From contig CACZCX010000008.1 in NCBI GenBank assembly GCA_902779875.1, positions 62,001 to 126,000 of the forward strand: 64,000 nt of DNA. The letters run 5' to 3'. Source of the stretch: an uncultured Bacteroidales bacterium (GTDB lineage Bacteria; Bacteroidota; Bacteroidia; Bacteroidales; Bacteroidaceae). Each line of letters starts with the position of its first letter. Position 1 is the stretch's first letter. A program made the position numbers and the translations under genes. Under the pieces are notes generated by a model. The model was not told where the DNA came from. It worked only from the letters and a program-made list of their open reading frames with translations, and did not search any database. Shown in pieces: positions 7,718 through 17,071 of this stretch.

Positions 7718-8617
7718 ATGGATAAAAATCTCATAGAAAAATGCATCAGTGAGCTGCGCCCTGCAGGTATCTGCAAGAGCATCGTTACAGTCGGCCCCGA
7801 CACGGTCCGCAGCGTGCTCCGAAGCCGCCCGGCCCAGGCCCACAAAGGCGATCTGGGACATGCCCTGCTCTATGCCGGAAGCCCCGGAATGGCCGGTGCC
7901 GCCGTCCTCTCAGCCAGGGCCTGCATGCGCTCAGGCGTAGGACTGCTCACCGTCTGCACACCCTCCTTCAACAATGACATTCTCCAGATATCGGTCCCCG
8001 AAGCCATGGTAATCCATTCCGATGACCTTTATGCCGATACCGACCTGAGCCGCTATAACGCCGTAGGAGCCGGACCCGGCCTGGGCAAGGGAGAGTCACA
8101 GACCGCCATACTGGAGAAACTGCTCAAAAGAGCCTCCTACCCCATGGTTCTTGATGCCGATGCCCTGAACATCATTTCCACGAGCCGCTATCTGCTCGAA
8201 TATGTGCCCGTAGGTTCGGTCATCACGCCCCATCCCGGAGAGCTCAAACGTCTCATCGGCGAGTGCAGCGGCTACCCCGATATGGTCCGAAAGGCTGCTC
8301 AGCTGGCCAGTGAATGCGGCATCACCGTAGTCGTCAAGGGAGCGCCCACCGTAACGGTGACGCCTGATGGAACGCTCTACGTGAACAGCACCGGCAACCC
8401 CGGCATGGCCACAGCCGGTTCAGGTGATGTCCTTACAGGAATAGTCCTGGCCATGCTTGCCCAGGGTTACCGTCATGACCAGGCTGCCTATATCGCGGTC
8501 TTCATGCACGGTCTTGCAGGCGATATTGCCGCACAGAAATACAGCATGACCGCCATGACATCGGCCGATATAGCCCTATCGCTGCCGGATGCCTGGTTAC
8601 AAATGGAAAAATCATGA
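7718..8617 (+). CDS. nnrD: ADP-dependent NAD(P)H-hydrate dehydratase (stand-alone)
   Basis: 299 residues. Ribokinase-like YjeF C-terminal domain: HKGDLGHALLYAGSPGMAGA near residue 42, VLDADALN near 145, TPHPGE near 170, NPGMATAGSGDVLTG near 225-240. It repairs hydrated NADH/NADPH. Most Bacteroidota encode a fused NnrE-NnrD protein of about 500 residues; here the epimerase half is absent, and the first 40 residues look like the inter-domain linker with a new start. The promoter just upstream supports the short form as the true gene. Its stop overlaps the start of the DUF4831 gene (ATGA), suggesting translational coupling. Confidence 0.88.
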   Translation: MDKNLIEKCISELRPAGICKSIVTVGPDTVRSVLRSRPAQAHKGDLGHALLYAGSPGMAGAAVLSARACMRSGVGLLTVCTPSFNNDILQISVPEAMVIHSDDLYADTDLSRYNAVGAGPGLGKGESQTAILEKLLKRASYPMVLDADALNIISTSRYLLEYVPVGSVITPHPGELKRLIGECSGYPDMVRKAAQLASECGITVVVKGAPTVTVTPDGTLYVNSTGNPGMATAGSGDVLTGIVLAMLAQGYRHDQAAYIAVFMHGLAGDIAAQKYSMTAMTSADIALSLPDAWLQMEKS

Positions 8618-9687
8618 ATATGAATATAAGGAAAACCGCCCTCACAGCAGGGCTGCTCGTATCAGTGATGATGGTATCCGCTCAGGGGACATCGGCCCCC
8701 TATGAGCCGGGCGTGACTAAGGACGCAGTCTCATACTGGCTGCCCAAGACCACACTCACGGTAACCGTAAAGGCACAGAAACAGACTTTCAAGCCAGGCG
8801 AGTTCTCACGCTACGCCGAGCGTTACCTGCGTCTCAACAACGTACGAGACAAGGCCGAAGAGGTATGGAGCATAGAGAGCGTGGACATAACGCCCAAGGG
8901 CACCCCTGACAAGGAGCAGCTCTACACCCTCACCTTCCCCTCCAAGGGCAACCGTCCCTATATGGAACTCACCGATGACGGTATCATACAGGCCGTCAAC
9001 GTACACATAGAGAAACCCGCCATCCGTCAGTCACTCGCCCCCTCCCAGAAGGCGGGGCGTAAGGTCAACCCCCAGGAGTACATGACAGAGGAGATACTCA
9101 TGGCCGGTTCCACCGCCAAGATGGCCGAGCTCACCGCCAAGGAGATATACAACATACGTGAGAGCCGCAACGCCATCACCCGCGGCCAGGCAGACTTTGT
9201 TCCTACCGACGGCGAGTCGCTCAAGTTCATGCTCGAGTCACTCACCACACAGGAGAACGCCCTGCTCACCCTGTTCAACGGCACAGAAGAGACTGAGCAC
9301 ATCACATTCACCGTCAATGTCACTCCCGACAGCCCCGTAGCCAAGCAGATACTGCTCCGATTCTCATCCAAGCTGGGCATACTTCCGGTTGACAATCTGG
9401 CCGGTGAGCCTGTATGGATAGACATCACGGACCGCCAGATGACCGCCGGCTACGGTGAGGACACCAAAAAGCAGCCATCCAAGCCTAACGCATTCCTCTA
9501 CTACCGCATACCCGGACGCGCAAGTGTGAGGATATACAACAACCGTCTGACCCTTTTTGAGGACGAGATCCAGATAGCACAGTTCGGCAAGGTCGAGGTT
9601 GTATCGACCACCATCATGGGCAAGAACGCCGATACCAAGATCACGTTCGATACCACCACCGGTAACATAAAGGGAATAAACGAATAA
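8614..9687 (+). CDS. DUF4831 family secreted protein
   Basis: 357 residues with a signal peptide (TALTAGLLVSVMMVSAQG). The mature part begins YEPGVTKDAVSYWLPKTTL and contains EKYLRL/AERYLRL-type and TAKEIYNIRESR motifs typical of DUF4831, a family almost confined to Bacteroidota. The YWLPKT start and PYMELTDDGII segment suggest a beta-rich periplasmic protein. Function is unknown. It overlaps nnrD by 4 bp (ATGA), an arrangement seen by inspection only, and is followed by a strong terminator. Confidence 0.8.
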   Translation: MNMNIRKTALTAGLLVSVMMVSAQGTSAPYEPGVTKDAVSYWLPKTTLTVTVKAQKQTFKPGEFSRYAERYLRLNNVRDKAEEVWSIESVDITPKGTPDKEQLYTLTFPSKGNRPYMELTDDGIIQAVNVHIEKPAIRQSLAPSQKAGRKVNPQEYMTEEILMAGSTAKMAELTAKEIYNIRESRNAITRGQADFVPTDGESLKFMLESLTTQENALLTLFNGTEETEHITFTVNVTPDSPVAKQILLRFSSKLGILPVDNLAGEPVWIDITDRQMTAGYGEDTKKQPSKPNAFLYYRIPGRASVRIYNNRLTLFEDEIQIAQFGKVEVVSTTIMGKNADTKITFDTTTGNIKGINE

Positions 9688-9708
9688 GACAGACATGAGA
9701 TAAAACAA

Positions 9709-9746
9709 TCAGGGCGGCTCCCACGCGGAAGCCGCCCTGACTTTTT
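9709..9746 (+). terminator. Intrinsic terminator after the nnrD-DUF4831 operon
   Basis: A 12-bp GC-rich stem (TCAGGGCGGCT with its complement AGCCGCCCTGA) with a short loop, followed by TTTTT. It may also act on the convergent permease gene. Confidence 0.85.
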
Positions 9747-9759
9747 ATTCCCTAAGGCA

Positions 9760-11070
9760 TCAGTGTTCTACAAGGAACAGATAACGCAATATGAATAGTA
9801 TTGCGAGAGCCCACATCATACCTGAGATCTTTCTGGTCTTGCCGCCCAGAGCGTTCAGCAGGACATAAGAGATCACGCCAAGCATGATACCGTCAGAGAT
9901 GCTGTATGCCAGAGGCATCATGATCATGGTGATGTAAGCGGGGATTGCCTCGGTAAAGTCATCAAAGTCAATCTCTCTTACAGGAGCCATCATCATAACA
10001 CCGACCAGAATCAGTGCGGGAGCTGTAGCAGCGCTGGGGATAGCAGTGAACAAAGGAGCAAACAGCAGCGAAACAGCAAAGCAGATTGCTGTGGTGAATG
10101 CTGTCAGACCTGTACGTCCGCCGCTGGCCACGCCCGATGCACTCTCTACATAAGTGGTAGTGGTGCTGGTACCTACAGCTGCGCCGAAAACGGTGGCAAT
10201 GGCATCGGCCATAAGAACCTTCTTAACACCGGGAATTGAGCCGTCGGGATTCACCATACCGGCCTTCTTTGATACGCCAATCACGGTACCGATGGTATCG
10301 AACATATCAACAAAGAGGAATGTGAATACTATGGCAATCATATCCAGGGAGAGGATCTTGTCCCACTCGAACTTAAGAGCGATATCAGAGATCGAAGGGG
10401 GTACGTCAACCAGTCCGTTGAACTTTGTGATTCCGAACGGAACACCTATGATAGCAGTCAGGAGGATACCGATCAGCATAGCGCCGGGCACCTTCATGAT
10501 AAGCATAACGGAGGTGATGATGAGACCTACGATAGCCAGCAGGGCTGTACCGCTGGTGATATCGCCCAAAGCGATGATTGTACCGCCGTCGTCAACAATA
10601 ATACCGGCGTTGTTAAGGCCGATGAATGCGATGAACAGGCCGATACCTACGCTCACTGCGTTCTTCATCGAAGCCGGGATGGCGTTGATGATAGCTTCGC
10701 GGATGTTGGTCACGGTAAGGATGATGAATATGATACCCTCAATCAATACAGCTGTAAGAGCGAACTGCCATGAGTAACCCAGGGTCAGGCATACAGTGTA
10801 TACAAAGAAGGCGTTCAGACCCAGACCGGGAGCCAGGGCATAAGGTTTCTTGGCATAGATAGCCATAACCAGAGTACCTACAACTGAGGCGAGAGCGGTC
10901 GCTGTGAACACAGCACCCTTGGGCATACCTGCCGACTCCAGTGCACTGAAAATGTCAGGGTTCAGTGACAGGATATAGGCCATAGTCAGGAATGTGGTCA
11001 GACCGGCCACGATCTCTGTCTTGACGCTATGCTTGGCGGGATCAAACCCGAATATCTTAAGGAAAGACAT
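9760..11070 (-). CDS. AzgA-type purine nucleobase permease (NCS2 family)
   Basis: 436 residues, about 12 membrane segments. Signature regions of the AzgA/PbuG branch: TEIVAGLTTFLTMAYILSLNP at residues 18-38, ALAPGLGLNAFF near 75, and VDMFDTIGTVIGVS near 255. These carriers import adenine, guanine or hypoxanthine with protons. It is third in the uraA-DUF5020-azgA operon, 36 bp after the outer-membrane channel gene. Exact substrate cannot be read from sequence. Confidence 0.9.
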   Translation of the reverse strand: MSFLKIFGFDPAKHSVKTEIVAGLTTFLTMAYILSLNPDIFSALESAGMPKGAVFTATALASVVGTLVMAIYAKKPYALAPGLGLNAFFVYTVCLTLGYSWQFALTAVLIEGIIFIILTVTNIREAIINAIPASMKNAVSVGIGLFIAFIGLNNAGIIVDDGGTIIALGDITSGTALLAIVGLIITSVMLIMKVPGAMLIGILLTAIIGVPFGITKFNGLVDVPPSISDIALKFEWDKILSLDMIAIVFTFLFVDMFDTIGTVIGVSKKAGMVNPDGSIPGVKKVLMADAIATVFGAAVGTSTTTTYVESASGVASGGRTGLTAFTTAICFAVSLLFAPLFTAIPSAATAPALILVGVMMMAPVREIDFDDFTEAIPAYITMIMMPLAYSISDGIMLGVISYVLLNALGGKTRKISGMMWALAILFILRYLFLVEH

Positions 11071-11106
11071 AATCCTGATGATTAAGTTATACCTTATATT
11101 CTATGA

Positions 11107-11835
11107 TTAGAACTCCCACTTGACACCAAGGCAAGGATTGCATACAAAGCCCTTGTCACGGAAGTTGTATGAAAGCTCAACCTCACCACCTACATTCAGG
11201 TTGGGGCAGTCAAAGAACTGACCTACCTTGTACCAGAGCTGAGGCTCAGACAGGAACTTGAATGATGTGTCGTCATCAGGGTCAGCAATATTCCAGTCTG
11301 CATTCTCACCCCATACATCCAGGAAGCCGGAGAATCTCAGACCCTCAACGCCAAAGAGGTTGTTCATGCCCCATACGCCTGAGAACTGAAGAGGAAGATC
11401 AGATGCGTTCTTGTCAGTGTAAGTCTTGTACAGCAGGGCAAGAGTGAATGTATTTGAGAAATCGGCATTATGCAGGAAATACTCGGCACCGAACAGCCAG
11501 TTACGTGCAGAGAAACCTCCGAATCTGCCAGCCTGGAACTCAACATGTGCGCTCAGGGCACCAAGCTGTGTATCCTGCCAGAAGTTCAGGGCGCGCTCAA
11601 TCTCCATATAAGTGCTCTGTGTTCCATAAATCTTGGCATCACGCTGATCCTTTGTAGTGTAGTCATAATCTACAAAGAAGAATGTGCTACCCCAGTCATC
11701 ACCCTTGAACATTTCAAGAGTAGTGGTAACCAGCTTGCGATCCTTACCAAGATCGTAGAACACCTGTAAGTTAGTCTGTGCGAAAGCACCTACTGCGAGC
11801 AGGCTGAATCCTGCAAAAGCTACAATTTTTTTCAT
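11107..11835 (-). CDS. DUF5020 outer-membrane protein (Tsx-like channel)
   Basis: 242 residues. A signal peptide (MKKIVAFAGFSLLAVGAFAQ) is followed by NLQVFYDLGKDRKLVTTTLEMFKGDDWGSTFFFVDYDY-type beta strands and ends in ...GVKWEF, with a terminal phenylalanine as expected for an outer-membrane barrel. The family resembles the Tsx nucleoside channel. It sits between two inner-membrane nucleobase permeases, overlapping the uraA stop by 3 bp, so it probably lets nucleobases or nucleosides cross the outer membrane for them. That role is inferred from fold and context. Confidence 0.75.
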   Translation of the reverse strand: MKKIVAFAGFSLLAVGAFAQTNLQVFYDLGKDRKLVTTTLEMFKGDDWGSTFFFVDYDYTTKDQRDAKIYGTQSTYMEIERALNFWQDTQLGALSAHVEFQAGRFGGFSARNWLFGAEYFLHNADFSNTFTLALLYKTYTDKNASDLPLQFSGVWGMNNLFGVEGLRFSGFLDVWGENADWNIADPDDDTSFKFLSEPQLWYKVGQFFDCPNLNVGGEVELSYNFRDKGFVCNPCLGVKWEF

Positions 11836-13226
11836 ATCAAAACTTTTAGAGTTAATAAGAATATTGTTGAATAATAAAATTTATCCGTTGCCTGGCCCTC
11901 GGCTGTGGCACGCTTACCGCTTGTGTATTCACCAGTAAAGTGGAAGTCGTTACCGGGCAGTATTGCGTTCAGGATGATACCTACCAGAGCGGCAACAGCC
12001 AGACCTGACAGTGAAATCTTACCGAATGATACGCTGCCGGGACCGAAGTTGATACCTATGGCAAGTACCAGGATCAGTGCTGCGATAAGCACGTTACGGT
12101 TATTTGTAAAGTCAACCTTGTTCTCAACCAGGTTACGTACACCTACTGCCGAAATCATACCGTAGAGCACCAGTGATACGCCACCGACCGTTGCCACAGG
12201 CATTGCGTAGATTATCTGGGCGAACTTGGGGCAGAACGAGAATATTATAGCAAGCAATGCTGCAATACGTACTACCTTGGGATCGAACACCTTGGTCAGG
12301 TTGAGCACGCCAGTGTTCTCACCGTATGTGGTGTTGGCGGGAGCTCCGAACATGGCAGCCAGGGCTGTTGCCAGACCGTCACCCATAAGAGTGCGGTGCA
12401 GACCGGGATCTGCAATAAAGTTGCGGTTGCAGGTTGATGAGATGGCAGCTACATCACCTATATGCTCAATCATAGTTGCAATGGCAATAGGCATGATAGT
12501 GATGATGGCTGTAGTCATGAATGCACCATCGGGCTTATTAATCACAGTACTCAGACCGGTATTGCTCCACTCAATGGGGAAACCGAACCATTTAGCCTCG
12601 GCAACTGCCGTGAAATCCACCTGACCGAAGCAAGCGGCTACGATGTATGAACCTATAACACCCAGAATAATGGGAATGATCTTGATCATGCCCTTACCGA
12701 ATATGTTGCATATAACGATGATTGCGATGGCAAGAAGTGCAATCCACCAGTTGTTCTGGCAGTTGTTGATGGCACTTGATGAGAGGATAAGACCGATGGA
12801 TATGATGATAGGACCTGTTACTACTGGCGGGAAGAAACGCATGGTGCGGCGTACACCGTAGAACTTGAACAGGGCGGCCAGAACAAAGTAAAGTAGACCG
12901 GCGCAGAACACACCTACGCAGGCATAGGTAAGAGCCTCAGCCTGTGACATCGACTCAGCGGCACCGAGTTCCACTACTGCGGCATAACCACCCAGGAATG
13001 CGAATGACGATCCCAGGAATGCGGGCACCTTAAACTTGGTGATGAAGTGAAAGACCAGAGTACCGATACCTGCAAAAAGCAGAGTTGCGGAGACAGAGAG
13101 ACCGGCCAGAAGCGGTACGAGCACCGTTGCACCGAACATGGCAAACATATGCTGGAAGCCGAGCACCAGCATCTTTCCCTTTCCAAGGGACGCGGCATCA
13201 TAGATGCCTTCCTGCTTTAATTCCAT
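11832..13226 (-). CDS. uraA: Uracil/xanthine permease (UraA, NCS2 family)
   Basis: 464 residues, about 12-14 membrane segments, with NCS2 motifs: FQHMFAMFGATVLVPLL near residue 25, FFPPVVTGPIIISIG near 135, and FGAPANTTYGENTGVL near 290 carrying the conserved glutamate of the substrate site. It is a proton-coupled nucleobase importer. It heads the minus-strand operon uraA-DUF5020-azgA. Its stop overlaps the next start (ATGA). The last 15 codons (about FYYSTIFLLTLKVLI) are AT-rich and hydrophobic and look like former intergenic DNA, suggesting the original stop was lost. A TACTTTTG -7 box on the minus strand is at 13279-13286. Confidence 0.9.
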   Translation of the reverse strand: MELKQEGIYDAASLGKGKMLVLGFQHMFAMFGATVLVPLLAGLSVSATLLFAGIGTLVFHFITKFKVPAFLGSSFAFLGGYAAVVELGAAESMSQAEALTYACVGVFCAGLLYFVLAALFKFYGVRRTMRFFPPVVTGPIIISIGLILSSSAINNCQNNWWIALLAIAIIVICNIFGKGMIKIIPIILGVIGSYIVAACFGQVDFTAVAEAKWFGFPIEWSNTGLSTVINKPDGAFMTTAIITIMPIAIATMIEHIGDVAAISSTCNRNFIADPGLHRTLMGDGLATALAAMFGAPANTTYGENTGVLNLTKVFDPKVVRIAALLAIIFSFCPKFAQIIYAMPVATVGGVSLVLYGMISAVGVRNLVENKVDFTNNRNVLIAALILVLAIGINFGPGSVSFGKISLSGLAVAALVGIILNAILPGNDFHFTGEYTSGKRATAEGQATDKFYYSTIFLLTLKVLI

Positions 13227-13447
13227 GATTATTAACTGTTTTGGTTATAATAAGTTTATGAATGTTGTCCAGTGTCAACAAAAGTAACCTCGCACGCATT
13301 TACAAGAAAAAAAATAGCGCGCTAATTTTATAATTGTTGAAAACTTTCCCCAACCGGTTGAAAACCCTTTTTCATATCAAGTAGAGACACCTTGTAGCGC
13401 AGTTTCCGATTTTTGACTATATTTGTCTCAATATAAAGTTCAGGGTC

Positions 13448-15565
13448 ATGAAAATTCATTTCCAGATAGAGTACAACACCCGTTGGGGCGAGAATCTCTA
13501 CCTATGCCTCAATATGTCCGACGGCACCCAGCTTTGCCTTGACATGAGCAACAACGGTGCCGGTACCTGGTTCACCGACTATGAGTTCAATGATGACGAA
13601 CTCTCCGGTAATGACATAACCTACAGCTATATGGTGCAGACCGACGGTATCATAACCCGTCGTGAAGAGGGATCCCTGCATGCCATACCCTATACCAGGG
13701 CCCCGCGTCTGGTACTGTCGGACCGCTGGAAGGAGTACCCTGACGGCGGAATGGAGCAGCGCACCATAGCCCTGCCCTACGTACACCTGAACAACCGCCC
13801 GCGCTGGAAAGGCGCAGGCACAGCCATACCGGTCTTCTCGCTCCGCAGCGAGCGCGACTTCGGCATCGGCCAGTTCACTGACCTCAAGCTGCTCGCGGAC
13901 TGGGCCGCCGCCACGGGACAGAGCGTCATTCAGACCCTGCCGGTCAATGACACCACCCTGACCTGCACCTGGAGAGACTCCTACCCCTATAGCGCCAACT
14001 CATCGTTCGCGCTCAATCCCATCTATATAGACCTGGAACTGGTAGGCGAGCTCTCTGACAAGAAATTTCTCAAAACGGCACAGAAGGAGCGCAAGGCTCT
14101 CAACGCCCTGCCCCAGATTGATTACGAGAAGGTGTACAAACTCAAGACCGACTATCTGAACCTGCTCTACCAGGAGTTCGGCGACGAGTGCATACGCAGC
14201 AAGGAGTTCCGTAACTTCTTCAGCGCCAACCGCTCCTGGCTCGAGCCCTACGCCCTCTACCGATACCTGTGTGACCGCTACGGCACAGCCGATTTCAGCC
14301 AGTGGAAAGAGTCGGAATACAGCCCTGCCCTGCTGGACCGCTTCTGTGCATCGGGCAATAGTCATTTCCGCGAGATACGTAAGCATTATTTCATACAGTT
14401 CCATCTTCACCGACAGCTCACCGATGTCAAGAGATACGCCAACCGCAAGGGTATCCTACTCAAGGGTGACATACCCATAGGCGTGAACCGCAACAGCTGT
14501 GACGTATGGATTCACCCTGAGCTGTTCCACACTGACTGTCAGGCAGGAGCGCCGCCCGATGCCTTTGCCGTAGACGGTCAGAAATGGGGAATGCCCACCT
14601 ACAACTGGGATAACATGGCACGTGACGGCTATGCCTGGTTCATAGCCCGTTTCCGTAAGATGGCCGATTATTTTGACGCTTACCGTATAGACCATCTGTT
14701 GGGATTCTTCCGCATCTGGGAGGTGCCTCTCCAGTACAGCAGCGGACTTATGGGACGTTTCAATCCCGCCATCTCCTACACCCCGCAGGAGATATGGGAC
14801 AAGGGATTCCCGTTCAACCCCGCTCTCCATGCCACAGCACCTGCCGGCACCCCTGAGACCAACGTCCTGTTCCTTGAGGACGCCCACCGTCCCGGCACCT
14901 ACCATCCCCGCATAAACGCATTTGACACACCCATGTTCCAGGCGCTCGGAGAGCAGGAGAAGGCCGCATTCCGCTATCTGCATGATGACTTCTACTACAA
15001 CCGCAACAACGAGTTCTGGAGCCGGTCGGCCATGGCCAAGCTCCCCGCCCTCATTGAGGCCACCGATATGATCGTCTGCGGTGAGGACCTGGGCATGATA
15101 CCATCGTGTGTACCGGAGATCATGGACCGTCTGCGCATACTCAGCCTCGAGGTTCAGCGCATGCCCAAGAACATGGGTGTGAGCGTATCGGACCCGGCCA
15201 CCTACCCCTACATGTCGGTCTGCACCACATCGACGCACGACATGAGCGTGCTGCGTGCCTGGATTGAGGACGAGATGGAGCCCAACAGCGTGATATCGAG
15301 CAAGAAAGCCACAGTGGCCGCCTGCGCCAGCGTGATATCGGCCCATCTGGCATCACCCTCCATGCTGGCCATATTCCCGCTGCAGGACTGGCTCTCACTC
15401 AGCAACTCTCTCAGGGCCAAGGACCCTGCATCGGAGCGCATCAACGTTCCGGCCGATTCCGACAACTACTGGCGCTACCGCATGCATCTGACCCTGGAAA
15501 AGCTCTGCACCGCCCGCAAATTCAACGAAGAGATCCGCCAGATGCTCTACCTCTCCGGCCGCTAA
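13448..15565 (+). CDS. malQ: 4-alpha-glucanotransferase (GH77)
   Basis: 705 residues. One short CBM20-like starch-binding segment (about 1-110; IEYNTRWGENLYLCL) precedes the GH77 domain. Catalytic motifs visible: DAYRIDHLLGFFRIWEVP (nucleophile Asp), CGEDLGMIP (acid/base Glu), TSTHDMSVLRAW (third Asp). The enzyme transfers alpha-1,4-glucan segments during maltodextrin and glycogen use. Bacteroidota homologues of this branch are usually near 890 residues with two CBM20 modules, so this one seems to have a reduced N-terminus. A -7 box TATATTTG is at 13418-13425, 22 bp before the start. The gene ends in a long palindromic repeat. Confidence 0.93.
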   Translation: MKIHFQIEYNTRWGENLYLCLNMSDGTQLCLDMSNNGAGTWFTDYEFNDDELSGNDITYSYMVQTDGIITRREEGSLHAIPYTRAPRLVLSDRWKEYPDGGMEQRTIALPYVHLNNRPRWKGAGTAIPVFSLRSERDFGIGQFTDLKLLADWAAATGQSVIQTLPVNDTTLTCTWRDSYPYSANSSFALNPIYIDLELVGELSDKKFLKTAQKERKALNALPQIDYEKVYKLKTDYLNLLYQEFGDECIRSKEFRNFFSANRSWLEPYALYRYLCDRYGTADFSQWKESEYSPALLDRFCASGNSHFREIRKHYFIQFHLHRQLTDVKRYANRKGILLKGDIPIGVNRNSCDVWIHPELFHTDCQAGAPPDAFAVDGQKWGMPTYNWDNMARDGYAWFIARFRKMADYFDAYRIDHLLGFFRIWEVPLQYSSGLMGRFNPAISYTPQEIWDKGFPFNPALHATAPAGTPETNVLFLEDAHRPGTYHPRINAFDTPMFQALGEQEKAAFRYLHDDFYYNRNNEFWSRSAMAKLPALIEATDMIVCGEDLGMIPSCVPEIMDRLRILSLEVQRMPKNMGVSVSDPATYPYMSVCTTSTHDMSVLRAWIEDEMEPNSVISSKKATVAACASVISAHLASPSMLAIFPLQDWLSLSNSLRAKDPASERINVPADSDNYWRYRMHLTLEKLCTARKFNEEIRQMLYLSGR

Positions 15566-15674
15566 TCCAGGGGCACAAAGGGGACGGTTCTATCTGTGCC
15601 CTTTTTCCAGGAGAACTTTTGGGAACATTTTCACAAGGGCACAGATAGAACCGTCCCCTTTGTGCCCCTGGATT
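15564..15674. repeat. Long REP-like palindrome, GGCACA variant
   Basis: Outer arms of about 38 bp are complementary: AATCCAGGGGCACAAAGG and GGACGGTTCTATCTGTGCCC on the left, the reverse complement on the right, around a spacer of about 35 bp. It shares the GGGACGGTTC core with the other elements in this window but has different flanks. The malQ stop lies at its left edge, so it may also serve as the malQ terminator. Confidence 0.85.
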
Positions 15675-15726
15675 TGCTGCAAATTGCAGACTTTTTGCTA
15701 ATTTTGCAGTCTCAAATCAAGATCGC

Positions 15727-17058
15727 ATGTTTGAAAATCTATCCGAAAGACTTGAAAGGTCACTCAAGATACTCAAGGGTGAAGGCAAGATCACTGAGGT
15801 CAACGTAGCCGAAACCCTCAAGGACGTACGCAAGGCATTGCTTGATGCCGATGTCAACTACAAGGTAGCCAAGCAGTTCACCGATACCGTCAAGGAGAAG
15901 GCCCTGGGCATGAACGTGCTCACATCGGTCCGTCCCGGACAGCTCATGGTCAAGCTGGTTCATGACGAGCTCGCGACCCTCATGGGCGGCCAGGCCGTGG
16001 ATATCGATATAAAGGGACATCCCGCCGTAGTTCTCATGGCCGGTCTGCAGGGTTCCGGTAAGACCACATTCAGTTCCAAACTGGCTAACCTGCTCAAGAC
16101 CAAGCGTGCCAAGAAGCCCCTGCTCGTAGCCTGCGACGTGTACCGTCCCGCCGCCATCGACCAGCTTAAGGTCCTGGGTGAGCAGATAGGCGTAACCGTA
16201 TATACCGAGGAGGGCAACAACAAGCCCGTAGAGATAGCTGAGAACGCCATCCGTGAGGCCCGCGCCAAGGGTTATGACGTAGTCATCATCGATACCGCCG
16301 GCCGTCTGGCCATCGACGAGATGATGATGCAGGAGATCACCGCCATCAAGGAGGCTGTCAACCCCAACGAGATACTCTTTGTGGTCGATGCCATGACCGG
16401 TCAGGATGCCGTGAACACCGCACGTGAGTTCAACGAGCGTCTGGATTTCAGCGGCGTGATACTGACCAAGCTTGACGGTGACACCCGCGGTGGTGCCGCC
16501 CTCTCTATCCGCACCGTCGTAAACAAACCCATCAAGTTCGTGGGAACCGGCGAGAAGATGGATGCGTTCGATGTCTTCCACCCCGAGCGTATGGCCGACC
16601 GCATACTCGGTATGGGCGATATCGTATCGTTCGTGGAGCGTGCCCAGGAGCAGTTCGATGCCGAACAGGCCAAGCGTCTGCAGAAAAAGATGGGCAAGGG
16701 CAAGTTTGACTACAACGACTTCCTGGAGCAGATCGGACAGATCAAGAAGATGGGTAACGTAAAGGACCTCATGGGTATGATTCCCGGCGTAGGCAAGGCC
16801 CTCAAGGATATAGACATAAACGATGACGCGTTCAAGGGCATAGAGGCCATGATATACTCCATGACCCCGCAGGAGCGCAGCAACCCCGAACTCCTGGACA
16901 AGAGCCAGTCACGCAAGAACCGCATTGCCAAGGGCAGTGGCCAGTCCCTGCAGGAGGTGAGCCGCATGATCAAGCAGTTCGAGCAGACCCGCAAGATGAT
17001 GAAGAACGTGGCAGGTGCCAAGCTGCCGGGTCTGGGTTCAATGATGATGAGAAGATAA
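15727..17058 (+). CDS. ffh: Signal recognition particle protein Ffh
   Basis: 443 residues, standard length. NG domain: [15 protein letters not shown] (G1) near residue 105, [14 protein letters not shown] near 137, [12 protein letters not shown] (G3) near 190, [14 protein letters not shown] (G4) near 245, and a methionine-rich M domain from about 320 ([27 protein letters not shown]). It binds signal peptides of nascent membrane and secreted proteins and delivers them to FtsY. A TAATTTTG -7 box lies near 15697-15704. folD follows after 13 bp. Confidence 0.97.
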   Translation: MFENLSERLERSLKILKGEGKITEVNVAETLKDVRKALLDADVNYKVAKQFTDTVKEKALGMNVLTSVRPGQLMVKLVHDELATLMGGQAVDIDIKGHPAVVLMAGLQGSGKTTFSSKLANLLKTKRAKKPLLVACDVYRPAAIDQLKVLGEQIGVTVYTEEGNNKPVEIAENAIREARAKGYDVVIIDTAGRLAIDEMMMQEITAIKEAVNPNEILFVVDAMTGQDAVNTAREFNERLDFSGVILTKLDGDTRGGAALSIRTVVNKPIKFVGTGEKMDAFDVFHPERMADRILGMGDIVSFVERAQEQFDAEQAKRLQKKMGKGKFDYNDFLEQIGQIKKMGNVKDLMGMIPGVGKALKDIDINDDAFKGIEAMIYSMTPQERSNPELLDKSQSRKNRIAKGSGQSLQEVSRMIKQFEQTRKMMKNVAGAKLPGLGSMMMRR

Positions 17059-17071
17059 ATACCGAAAACAT

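Noticed and set aside
13227..13447. Purine riboswitch upstream of uraA
   Set aside because: The space between the -7 box and the start is too short (about 50 bp) and shows no aptamer-like pairing.
15760..16581. 273-codon minus-strand ORF inside ffh
   Set aside because: Shadow of ffh, caused by codon bias.
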